Positions 30,960-39,306 of a stretch of 55,263 nucleotides of DNA are shown in pieces. The DNA is from Frankia sp. AiPa1 (lineage in GTDB: Bacteria > Actinomycetota > Actinomycetes > Frankiales > Frankiaceae): NCBI RefSeq assembly GCF_023243075.1, contig NZ_JALKFZ020000165.1, positions 1 to 55,263 on the forward strand, in the 5' to 3' direction. The notes beneath the pieces are model-generated. The model searched no databases, had not been told where the DNA came from, and worked only from the letters and a program-made list of their open reading frames with translations. Every line of letters begins with the position of its first letter. The first letter of the stretch is position 1. The translations under genes and the position numbers were made by a program.

Positions 30960-32384
30960 TCAACGCCAGAGGTTGCCCGGGCGCATGGGGCCGATGCCCT
31001 GGCCCCGCAGCGGCGCGGTTTCGATCGCCCGGCCGAGTTCGGCCGGGCCGACGGTGCCGACCAGGCGCGGGCTTCCGTCCGCGGTCGGCTCGATCACGAC
31101 GACACATCCGGCGGCCGGCCGCTCGACCAGACGGGCCGGAAGCTCGGCCAGCTCGTCGTCCGGGGCCGCGGTGGCCACCGCCGACAGCGGCACGAGCACC
31201 CGGTTCACCCGGGTGATCCCGCGGTCGTCCATCGGCACGACGGCGAGGTCACGCAGCAGTGCGACCCCGGCAAGCCCGCCCTCGAAATCGGCCACTCCGA
31301 ACACCCCCTGACGCGAGGGCAGAACCACCTCCCGCAGTGCGTCGTCCACCGTCGTCCACGCGGACAGCGTCGGCGCGGCGGGCGCCATGACGTCCCGAGC
31401 CCTGAGCCCGGCGAGCGCCGCGGAGGTGCGTTGCTGAGACTGGGCGAGCCGGGAGGCACCCAGAGCCATCCAGCCGAGCAGGACCGCCCACAGAGCGACG
31501 AACCCGACCACGAACACCCCGGCGGCGCCCAGTGCGATGAGAGCCCAACCGCTGATCACCCCGGCGCGGGTGGCGGCGCGTTCGGCGTTCACCCGGCTAC
31601 CTGTGCGTCGCAACACTCGGTCCGCGACCAGACGACCACCGGCGCTGCGCGGACTCGGCAGCACCTCGACAAAGGTGAGCAGCAGCGCGAAGGTACCGAC
31701 CCACAGCGCCACCTGCCCGGCCAGCGCCGTCGTCCCGCCGGGCAGGAAGACGCCAAGCATGACGAGCATCGCTCCGGCAGGTGCCATGACGGCCAGGCCC
31801 GCTCGGGCCAGCCGTGCCTCGACCCGGATGGCATCGGCCTGCGCGTCGGTGCCGCCCAGCATGCCCGCCGGACCCGTCGGACCCGTCGGCACCCTGCCAT
31901 CCCCCGGCCAGTCGGCCGACGTGGGTGGAGCCATATCCCTTAGTCCCCCACCACGAACCGGCCTCTCCTGGCCGTCACCGGCCGTGCGCCCGCCGATGGC
32001 CGAGGCGGACCGGCCGTCCACGGCTGATCCGTCCGCTGGTGCGTCCACGACCGCGCCGGGTGTGCCCCGGCCCGCCGGCCGACGCCCACCAGGGGCGATC
32101 ACCAGCCGACTGCCGGCCGCGCTCAGGGTGATACCGACGACCGTCAGCCCGGCCCGCGCCGCGGCCCGTGCCCGCATCAGATCCGCCGCCAGCAGAACGG
32201 CGCCGAGCAGAACCGCGCCGATCAGGCCGCCGCACAGGTAGGCGAAGGCAGGACGGTCCGGGACGGTGGCCGGCAGCGTGAGCGCGCCGAGCAGGACCGT
32301 GACGAGCGTCGCCGAGATGGCGAATCCCGGACGCACCGTGATCGGCGGGACACCTCCCCGCCTGGTGACGTCGTGGGTGCTCAT
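30960..32384 (-). CDS. M50/site-2-protease-like membrane protein with CBS domain, catalytic HExxH not seen
   Basis: 474 residues. Several membrane helices: FAISATLVTVLLGALTLPATV, YLCGGLIGAVLLGAVLLAADL, LAVMAPAGAMLVMLGVFLPGG, VALWVGTFALLLTFVEVLP and GWALIALGAAGVFVVGFVALWAVLLG. The segment LLLTFVEVLPSPRSAGGRLVADRVLRRTG resembles the NLxPxxPLDGGRVLxxLLxRRTG motif of site-2 proteases, but the metal Asp is replaced (SPRSAGG) and no HExxH is present in the N-terminal half. A CBS pair follows (RDVMAPAAPTLSAWTTVDDALREVV and AAPDDELAELPARLVERPAAGCVVVIE). This looks like a catalytically dead relative, perhaps a regulatory or scaffold protein. AAGGGAG lies upstream of ATG 32384. Confidence 0.7.
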   Translation of the reverse strand: MSTHDVTRRGGVPPITVRPGFAISATLVTVLLGALTLPATVPDRPAFAYLCGGLIGAVLLGAVLLAADLMRARAAARAGLTVVGITLSAAGSRLVIAPGGRRPAGRGTPGAVVDAPADGSAVDGRSASAIGGRTAGDGQERPVRGGGLRDMAPPTSADWPGDGRVPTGPTGPAGMLGGTDAQADAIRVEARLARAGLAVMAPAGAMLVMLGVFLPGGTTALAGQVALWVGTFALLLTFVEVLPSPRSAGGRLVADRVLRRTGSRVNAERAATRAGVISGWALIALGAAGVFVVGFVALWAVLLGWMALGASRLAQSQQRTSAALAGLRARDVMAPAAPTLSAWTTVDDALREVVLPSRQGVFGVADFEGGLAGVALLRDLAVVPMDDRGITRVNRVLVPLSAVATAAPDDELAELPARLVERPAAGCVVVIEPTADGSPRLVGTVGPAELGRAIETAPLRGQGIGPMRPGNLWR

Positions 32385-32607
32385 GTCCGCTCAGACTCCC
32401 TTCCGGGTGATGGGCGCCGGGCGCCGACTGCCGGTGTGGCAATCGTCTGACGACCGGGCTTCTGCATTACTCAACGAACGTCCTGCCCTTCGAAGTCCCG
32501 GCAGACACCGCGCGGAGTGCACGAGTTCGCCTATGATTTCGCTGCCGATCCTCGGCAACTATGGGGATCCGGTAAGCCACCGAAGCTGATGCGGAGGAGG
32601 ACGCCAG

Positions 32608-34248
32608 GTGCCCGACGGTCCCCGTGGCAGAGCGGCGCGCGGCAGAACGGGAGACGGCACAGCGGCAGGTGCCGTTGGCAGTCCGGCCGGCGACATCCCG
32701 GCGGACGACGCGTCCGATCTGACCCTCGTCGACTACGACGACGCTCCGGCGGGTCTGCCGGAGACGAGCCTGACCCGGCTGCCACGAGCCGCCGTGCTCG
32801 CTGCCGCCGACTCCCGGCTGCATGCCGGTCTGCTCGGCGACTACCTCACGGTCCTCGCCGGCGCGGCCGACAGCGGGCGACGGCTCACCCGGGCCGAACT
32901 CGAGCAGTTCCGCGCCCTCGGACAGGTCGCGGCCGAGTCCGGCGCGCCGCTGCGCGCGCTGGTCGATCTCTATCTGTCGGCGACCTGGCGGGTGTGGCCG
33001 TCCCTGCCGGCGGTGCGCGCGGCCGACCGGGCGGCTCGCGACGTCGGCGCCGGTCCCGGCCGGGAACCCGGCGCCGGGCCGAGCCATGAGACTGGGCCGC
33101 CCCGGGAGACCGGGCCAGGCCGGGTGGCGGCGGCGGTCTCGCGCACCCGGGCAGCCGCGTCCGCGGTGCTGCGGGCCAGCGACGACGCGGTCGCCGCGGT
33201 CTGCGAGGGCTATGAGGCGGCCCGCACCGCACGGGCCCGCTCCGAGGAGGCGCTGCGCCGCGAGCTCGTCGACGACCTGCTCACCGGGTCATCAGCCGTC
33301 GGCCAGCTGCTCGAGCGGGCCGCCGCGTTCGGCCTGCGGCTGGAGGCGCCGCACACGGTGCTGGTCGTCGCCGGTAACCGGCGCTTCCTCGACGGTCGGG
33401 CGCTGACCCGGGCGGCCGAGGCCCTGGTGCGGGAACACAGCCTCACCGGGCCGCTCGTCGCGACCCGCGACGGCCTGCTCGTCTGCGTCGTTCCGGCGCA
33501 CAGCGAGCTCGCCCGCGGCCCCGGGCCGACGGAACCCGGCGGCCGCAGGAGCGGCCCGTCCGCCGAGCGTGCCGTGGCCGGAGACCCGGGAGCCCGCCGT
33601 CCCGTCCGGCCGGCCGGCCGTCGGCGGGCGGATGCCGCCGGGTCGTCCGGCCCCGGTCTCGGATTCTCGCCGCTGCCGACGTTCGCCTCGCCGCCGGAGG
33701 CCGCCACCGCCGTGGCGGCGCTGGCCGGCCGGTTGCGTACCGAGCCGGGGCTGGTGTGGCGGATGGGGACGAGCCGGGCCCGCAGCGGCGTCGCCGGGGT
33801 GCGCATCGGCTTCGAGGAGGCGCGTTCGGCCGCCGAGCTCGCGGGTCGCCTGGGCCTCGCCGGCACGGTCGTGCACATCGATGACCTGATCATCTACAAG
33901 GTGCTCCTCCGTGACCGGGAGGCGCTGGCCGAGCTCGTCGATGCGGTGCTCACACCGCTGCGGGCCGCCCGCGGCGGCGCCGGCCCGCTGCTGGACACCC
34001 TCGACGCCTACTTCTCCACCGGAGGCGTGGCGCTTGCCGCCGCCCGCCGGCTGCACCTGTCCGTGCGGGCGCTGACCTACCGGCTTGACCGTATTCACAG
34101 CCTCACCCGCCACAACCCGACCTCCCCGACCGACCGGTATGTCCTGCAGACGGCGGTGCTCGGCGCCCGCCTCATCGGCTGGGACCCGGCCGCCGGCGCA
34201 ACCGCGACAGGCGCGAGCACCGCCCGCGGATACACAAACCGTGAGTGA
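32608..34248 (+). CDS. PucR/CdaR-type transcriptional regulator
   Basis: 546 residues from GTG 32608, preceded by GGAGGAGG. The last 80 residues carry the PucR helix-turn-helix: LLDTLDAYFSTGGVALAAARRLHLSVRALTYRLDRIHSLTRHNPTSPTDRYVLQTAVLGARLIGW. The middle (LVDDLLTGSSAVGQLLERAAAFGLRLEAPHTVLVVAG) matches the GGDEF-like central domain of the family, interrupted by a Gly/Arg/Pro-rich insertion of about 60 residues. The N-terminal 200 residues are helical and contain low-complexity stretches. The regulated genes are unknown. It is divergent from the site-2-protease-like gene. Confidence 0.82.
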   Translation: MPDGPRGRAARGRTGDGTAAGAVGSPAGDIPADDASDLTLVDYDDAPAGLPETSLTRLPRAAVLAAADSRLHAGLLGDYLTVLAGAADSGRRLTRAELEQFRALGQVAAESGAPLRALVDLYLSATWRVWPSLPAVRAADRAARDVGAGPGREPGAGPSHETGPPRETGPGRVAAAVSRTRAAASAVLRASDDAVAAVCEGYEAARTARARSEEALRRELVDDLLTGSSAVGQLLERAAAFGLRLEAPHTVLVVAGNRRFLDGRALTRAAEALVREHSLTGPLVATRDGLLVCVVPAHSELARGPGPTEPGGRRSGPSAERAVAGDPGARRPVRPAGRRRADAAGSSGPGLGFSPLPTFASPPEAATAVAALAGRLRTEPGLVWRMGTSRARSGVAGVRIGFEEARSAAELAGRLGLAGTVVHIDDLIIYKVLLRDREALAELVDAVLTPLRAARGGAGPLLDTLDAYFSTGGVALAAARRLHLSVRALTYRLDRIHSLTRHNPTSPTDRYVLQTAVLGARLIGWDPAAGATATGASTARGYTNRE

Positions 34249-34394
34249 CCGGTTTCGCGGCGCGTGCCCCGAGGATGCTGACCGGTCGCACCGGCCCGGC
34301 CGGGACCCCATGACGACCCGCCCTGCCGCGCGGGACCGGCTCGGGCCTGCCCGCCGTGCGGAAACTGTCGGAGGGCTGTGGTGTTCTGGAAGAC

Positions 34395-36527
34395 GTGAGC
34401 ACAACCTTCGAACGGCCCACCACCGACCTCGAGCGGACGCGCGCCCCGTTCAAGGTCGTGTCCGACTACGCCCCGGCCGGTGACCAGCCGGCAGCCATCG
34501 ACGAGCTGACCCGGCGGATCGAGGCCGGGGATTCCAACGTCGTTCTGCTCGGCGCGACCGGGACCGGCAAGTCCGCGACGACGGCCTGGCTGGTCGAGCG
34601 GCTGCAGCGGCCGACGCTGGTCATGGCTCCGAACAAGACGCTCGCCGCCCAGCTGGCCAACGAGTTCCGGGAGCTGCTGCCGAACAACGCCGTCGAGTAC
34701 TTCGTCTCGTACTACGACTACTACCAGCCCGAGGCGTACATCGCGCAGACCGACACCTACATCGAGAAGGACTCGTCGATCAACGAGGAGGTCGAACGCC
34801 TGCGGCACTCGGCCACCATGAGCCTGCTCACCCGGCGTGATGTCATCGTCGTCGCGTCCGTGAGCTGCATCTACGGCCTGGGCACCCCGCAGGAGTACAT
34901 CGACCGGATGGTGAAGCTGCGCGTCGGCGACGAGATCGAGCGCGACGTGTTGCTGCGTCGGTTGGTCGACGTCCAGTACGCCCGCAACGACCTGGCCTTC
35001 ACCCGGGGCACGTTCCGGGTCCGCGGCGACACGGTGGAGGTGTTCCCGGTCTACGAGGAGCTCGCCGTGCGCATCGAGATGTTCGGCGACGAGATCGAGC
35101 GTCTCACCTACCTGCACCCGCTCACCGGAGAGATCATCCGCGAGTCGCGGGAGATCTTCGTCTTCCCCGCCACCCACTATGTCGCCGGCCCGGAGCGGAT
35201 GGAACGGGCGATCGCCGGCATCGAGGCGGAGCTCGAGGAGCGCCTAGCGACGATGGAGGGTCAGGGCAAGCTGCTCGAGGCGCAGCGGCTGCGCATGCGG
35301 ACCACCTACGACATCGAGATGATGCGCCAGGTCGGCTTCTGCTCCGGCATCGAGAACTACTCCCGGCACATCGATGGCCGTGCGGCCGGAACGGCGCCGC
35401 ACACCCTGCTCGACTACTTTCCCGACGACTTTCTGCTGGTCATCGACGAGTCGCACGTGACGGTCCCGCAGATCGGCGGGATGTACGAGGGCGACATGTC
35501 CCGCAAGCGCAACCTGGTCGACCACGGCTTCCGGCTGCCGAGCGCCATGGACAACCGCCCACTGCGCTTCGAGGAGTTCCTCGAACGCATCGGCCAGACG
35601 GTCTACCTGTCGGCGACCCCGGGCCCGTACGAGCTGGGTCTGGCCGACGGCATCGTGGAGCAGATCATCCGCCCGACCGGCCTGCTCGACCCGGAGATCA
35701 TTCTCAAGCCGACGAAGGGGCAGATCGACGATCTCGTCGGTGAGATCCGGGCCCGCGCCGAACGCGACGAGCGGGTGCTGGTCACCACGCTGACCAAGAA
35801 GATGTCCGAGGACCTCACCGACTACCTGCTCGAACTCGGCATCCGCGTGCGCTACCTGCACAGCGAGGTCGACACGCTGCGCCGGGTGGAACTGCTGACC
35901 GAGCTGCGTCGCGGCGAGTTCGACGTTCTGGTCGGCATCAACCTGCTCCGGGAGGGACTCGACCTGCCCGAAGTGTCGCTGGTCAGCATCCTGGATGCGG
36001 ACAAGGAGGGCTTTCTGCGCTCAGAGCGCTCGCTGATCCAGACGATCGGCCGTGCGGCGCGCAACGTGTCCGGCCAGGTGCACATGTATGCCGACAGAAT
36101 CACCCCGTCGATGCGTCATGCCCTCGACGAGACGAACCGTCGTCGCGCCCTGCAGACGGCCTACAACGCCGAGCGAGGGCTCGACCCCCAGCCGCTGCGC
36201 AAGAAGGTCATCGACATCCTCGATGACATGGTCCGCGAGTCCGCCGACGGAGAGCTCATCGGCGGGGGCGGCCGGGCGCAGTCACGGGGCAAGGCACCGG
36301 TGCCGGGGATGAAGTCCCGCGGTGGTCGGGGTGACGCCGTGGGCCGTTACGCTGCCGAGTTGGCCGGCATGCCGTCCCACGAGCTTGCCCAGCTCATCCG
36401 CCAGCTCGACGACCAGATGCACGAGGCCGCCCGGGAGCTGCAGTTCGAGCTGGCCGCCCGGCTGCGCGACGAGATCGCCGAGCTGAAGAAGGAGCTTCGT
36501 GGCATGGGCGCCGCAGGCGTTCAGTGA
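34395..36527 (+). CDS. uvrB: excinuclease ABC subunit B
   Basis: 710 residues from GTG 34395; an upstream in-frame GTG at 34356 would add 13 residues. UvrB is the helicase-like damage-verification subunit. Motifs: [20 protein letters not shown], Walker [14 protein letters not shown], the beta-hairpin [70 protein letters not shown], Walker [31 protein letters not shown], helicase motif [20 protein letters not shown] and [13 protein letters not shown] motif ([28 protein letters not shown]) ends the protein and should bind UvrC. The 3' end overlaps coaE by 7 bases in convergent orientation. Confidence 0.97.
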   Translation: MSTTFERPTTDLERTRAPFKVVSDYAPAGDQPAAIDELTRRIEAGDSNVVLLGATGTGKSATTAWLVERLQRPTLVMAPNKTLAAQLANEFRELLPNNAVEYFVSYYDYYQPEAYIAQTDTYIEKDSSINEEVERLRHSATMSLLTRRDVIVVASVSCIYGLGTPQEYIDRMVKLRVGDEIERDVLLRRLVDVQYARNDLAFTRGTFRVRGDTVEVFPVYEELAVRIEMFGDEIERLTYLHPLTGEIIRESREIFVFPATHYVAGPERMERAIAGIEAELEERLATMEGQGKLLEAQRLRMRTTYDIEMMRQVGFCSGIENYSRHIDGRAAGTAPHTLLDYFPDDFLLVIDESHVTVPQIGGMYEGDMSRKRNLVDHGFRLPSAMDNRPLRFEEFLERIGQTVYLSATPGPYELGLADGIVEQIIRPTGLLDPEIILKPTKGQIDDLVGEIRARAERDERVLVTTLTKKMSEDLTDYLLELGIRVRYLHSEVDTLRRVELLTELRRGEFDVLVGINLLREGLDLPEVSLVSILDADKEGFLRSERSLIQTIGRAARNVSGQVHMYADRITPSMRHALDETNRRRALQTAYNAERGLDPQPLRKKVIDILDDMVRESADGELIGGGGRAQSRGKAPVPGMKSRGGRGDAVGRYAAELAGMPSHELAQLIRQLDDQMHEAARELQFELAARLRDEIAELKKELRGMGAAGVQ

Positions 36528-37153
36528 CCCGCGTCGCGGCGTTTCACCAGGGCCTCCCAGACCTCGTCGACGCGGGCGTCCAGGTCGTCAAGGTCACCCG
36601 CGTTGTCGATGACCAGGTCAGCGACCGCACGACGTCGTGCGTCGTCGGCCTGGGAGGCCATCCGGGCCTCGGCCTCGTCGCGGGGTAGCCCACGCGCCTC
36701 GAGCCGGCGAAGACGCAGCTCCCGTGGCGCCTCGACGACCAGAACCAGGTCGTAGCCGCCCTGGGCACCCACCTCGACGAGCAGCGGGATGTCGTGCACG
36801 ACGATCCCGTCCGCCGTCGCGTGCGCGACTCGGTGCGCGGTCTCGGCCTGGACCAGCGGATGCACGATCGCTTCCAGACGGCGGCGAGCCGCCTGGTCCG
36901 CGAACACGATCCGGCCCAGCGCCGGCCGGTCCAGACTGCCGTCCGCGGCCGCCACCGCGGGACCGAATTCCGCGAGCACGGCCGCGAGGCCGGGGGTGCC
37001 GACCGCCACCACATCCCGGGCGATCCGGTCGGCATCGATCAACAACGCGCCGCGCGCCACCAGCCGCGCCGACACCGCGCTCTTCCCCGAGCCGATGCCT
37101 CCCGTAAGTCCCACCCTGAGCACCCTGCCGAGTCTGCCAGCCGCGGCGGTCAT
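36521..37153 (-). CDS. coaE: dephospho-CoA kinase
   Basis: 210 residues. Phosphorylates dephospho-CoA in the last step of coenzyme A synthesis. The P-loop is [18 protein letters not shown] (near residues 14-31), followed by [12 protein letters not shown] and HPLVQ, and [12 protein letters not shown], all typical. Length is normal for single-domain CoaE, without the fused UPF0157 domain of mycobacteria. Starts possible at ATG 37153 or GTG (VLRVGLTGG) 10 codons later. It faces uvrB and overlaps its last codons. Adjacency of the two is conserved in actinobacteria. Confidence 0.95.
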   Translation of the reverse strand: MTAAAGRLGRVLRVGLTGGIGSGKSAVSARLVARGALLIDADRIARDVVAVGTPGLAAVLAEFGPAVAAADGSLDRPALGRIVFADQAARRRLEAIVHPLVQAETAHRVAHATADGIVVHDIPLLVEVGAQGGYDLVLVVEAPRELRLRRLEARGLPRDEAEARMASQADDARRRAVADLVIDNAGDLDDLDARVDEVWEALVKRRDAGH

Positions 37154-37195
37154 CCGTCCGACCCGGCGGGCGGGAGCAGCCCGGATGATGTGGCG

Positions 37196-37936
37196 ATGCA
37201 GGCCGACCCGACAACGGACACGACCGGGATTCCCGCCCCCGGCCGGGTACGGCGCGGGGTCCGTTGGTCCCGTCAGCTGTGGCCGGTGCTGCTCACCGGG
37301 ACACTGCTTGGACTCGGCGCGCTCGGGCTTGCCCTGCTTCCCGTGCTCAGCCGCCGGGCACCGCTGCTGCTCGTCGCGTTACGACCCACCTGGGGGGTGC
37401 TCGTCCTCGTCGGCGGCTCGGTCCCGTTCGTCCCGGCGCTGCTGGTGGCGGCGTTGCTGCGCGGCCTGCTCGACGTCGGATACTTCGCTCTGGCCCGCGG
37501 CAACATTCGTTCGGTGCTGCTGCGCTCACTTGGCGGCAGCCGGCTCGTCACAGCCCTGGCCCGTGCGCGTACCCAGCGACCGCTGCTGTGGTTCTGCCTG
37601 GTGAACACCAATGTCGCGGTGGACGCGGCGCTCGGCGCGGGTGGCGTGTCGACCCGTCGGTTCCTGTGCTTTCTGGTGCCCGGCTCCCTGCTGCAGACCG
37701 CCGTCTACCTCACCGCGGCGCGAGCGGCCTCGCCCTGGATGCGCGGCCCGGTCGACTGGCTGGACGCCCACCTGACCTGGTTCGTGCTCGGCGGCCTCGC
37801 ACTCGCGGCCGCGCGGGCCGCGCTGCGATCTCGCCGGCGCTCGCGACCTCGCGGCTCTGGCGGGGACACACCGAGCCTCGACGTCCACTTTCCGCATTCA
37901 AATAGTGACGCTCTGGACATTCCGGCGGGTGAGTAG
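37196..37936 (+). CDS. integral membrane protein of unknown function
   Basis: 246 residues with about five membrane helices (PVLLTGTLLGLGALGLALLPVL, APLLLVALRPTWGVLVLVGG, VPFVPALLVAALLRGLLDVGYFAL, FLVPGSLLQTAVYLTAARA, WFVLGGLALAAARAAL). The RPTW and VSTRRFLCF segments look conserved in actinobacterial membrane proteins related to the DedA/VTT superfamily, but I cannot be sure. The N-terminus is a short charged tail and the C-terminus is basic. It starts about 40 bp after the coaE start in divergent orientation. GTG 37190 is an alternative start. Confidence 0.65.
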   Translation: MQADPTTDTTGIPAPGRVRRGVRWSRQLWPVLLTGTLLGLGALGLALLPVLSRRAPLLLVALRPTWGVLVLVGGSVPFVPALLVAALLRGLLDVGYFALARGNIRSVLLRSLGGSRLVTALARARTQRPLLWFCLVNTNVAVDAALGAGGVSTRRFLCFLVPGSLLQTAVYLTAARAASPWMRGPVDWLDAHLTWFVLGGLALAAARAALRSRRRSRPRGSGGDTPSLDVHFPHSNSDALDIPAGE

Positions 37937-38025
37937 GAGGGTCGGGATGACGCGGATCAGCCGATCCGTCACCGAGCCGCCAGAGCCGACTCGGCCCGGT
38001 CATTCATCCTTCCCCGGAGCTCGCC

Positions 38026-39306
38026 ATGACCCCCGCGCGCCCCTCCCCATTCGACAGTCCGCTGCCGTCCGGTCATCGCCTCGCCTCCCGCAGGCCCTTC
38101 CCGAGCCCTGAGCCAGGTTCGGAGCACGGCCGCGGACCGGCACACGAATCTGGACTGGCCCCCGAACCCCTGCCGTCCTACCGGCCAGCGCCCTCCCGCG
38201 GCCGGCCAGCGCCGTCCGGCCCCCCGCACTGGGCCGGGCACCGGCTCCCCCGGCACCGGCCGACGGTGGCCTGCGCGGTTCCGCCACACATCCTCGAGCG
38301 CATCGCCCGGCATGGAAGCGAAGACCAGCGCGCCTGGGCGCTCGCCAGCCTGGCGCGGGACAGCTCGCACCGCATCATCCGCGCGCACGAATCCCTGCTG
38401 CGGGCGTCCGCCGACGGCGGCGAGCCGACCACCCCCGCCGAGCGTCCCCGTCCACACCGGACAGTGGCCGACGCCGCTGGCGCCGAGACCCTGCCGGGCA
38501 CCTCCCTGCGCGGCGAGGGTGACGACGCCGTCGAGGATCCCGCCGTCAACGAGGCCTACGACGGGCTCGGCGCCACGTTCGACTTCTACTCCTCGGCACT
38601 CGGCCGCAACTCCGTCGACGGCGCGGGCATGGCGCTGGTTGCCAGCGTGCACTATGGGGATCACTACGACAACGCCTTCTGGGACGGCCGGCAGATGGTC
38701 TTCGGGGACGGCGACGGCGAGCTGTTCCGCCGGTTCACGGTGTCGTTGGACGTCATCGGGCATGAACTGACCCACGGCGTGACCGAGCACGAGTCGACCT
38801 TGGCCTATATCCACCAGTCGGGGGCGCTCAACGAGTCGATCAGTGACGTGTTCGGTTCGTTGGTGCGGCAGTATGCCCGGGGCGAGGCCGCCGAAGAGGC
38901 CGACTGGCTGGTGGGCCGCGAGCTGCTCACTGATGCGGTGCACGGAGTCGCGCTGCGCTCCATGCGGGCCCCCGGCACCGCCTATGACGACCCGGTCCTC
39001 GGCGTCGATCCCCAGCCCCGGCACATGTCCGGCTATGTGCGCACCACCCTGGACAACGGCGGGGTCCACATCAACTCCGGCATTCCCAATCGGGCGTTCT
39101 ACCTCGCCGCGATCGGCCTCGGCGGCCATGCCTGGGAAAAGGCCGGCCAGATCTGGTACGCCAGCGCGCGCGCCACCCGGATCCCGCCGAACGCCACGTT
39201 CCGCTCGTTCGCGGCGATCACCATCCGTCTGGCCGACGAGATGTTCGGTACGCAGGAACGGCGCGCGGTCGCCGAGGCCTGGCGGGAGGTGGGGGTCACC
39301 CGGTAA
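38026..39306 (+). CDS. protealysin-like M4 metallopeptidase
   Basis: 426 residues. A thermolysin-family zinc protease. The catalytic domain shows VIGHELTHGVTEHESTLAYIHQSGALNESISDVFG (HExxH plus the third ligand Glu in NESISD), DNGGVHINSGIPNRAFYLAA (substrate His and Asn) and YDDPV/TFRSFAAI. Before it, ACAVPPHILERIARHG matches the short protealysin-type propeptide motif (PPL/PPH). The first 80 residues are Pro/Arg/Ser-rich. No signal peptide is seen, as with protealysin, which may act inside cells. It is convergent with the GGDEF gene and overlaps it by 11 bases. Confidence 0.88.
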   Translation: MTPARPSPFDSPLPSGHRLASRRPFPSPEPGSEHGRGPAHESGLAPEPLPSYRPAPSRGRPAPSGPPHWAGHRLPRHRPTVACAVPPHILERIARHGSEDQRAWALASLARDSSHRIIRAHESLLRASADGGEPTTPAERPRPHRTVADAAGAETLPGTSLRGEGDDAVEDPAVNEAYDGLGATFDFYSSALGRNSVDGAGMALVASVHYGDHYDNAFWDGRQMVFGDGDGELFRRFTVSLDVIGHELTHGVTEHESTLAYIHQSGALNESISDVFGSLVRQYARGEAAEEADWLVGRELLTDAVHGVALRSMRAPGTAYDDPVLGVDPQPRHMSGYVRTTLDNGGVHINSGIPNRAFYLAAIGLGGHAWEKAGQIWYASARATRIPPNATFRSFAAITIRLADEMFGTQERRAVAEAWREVGVTR

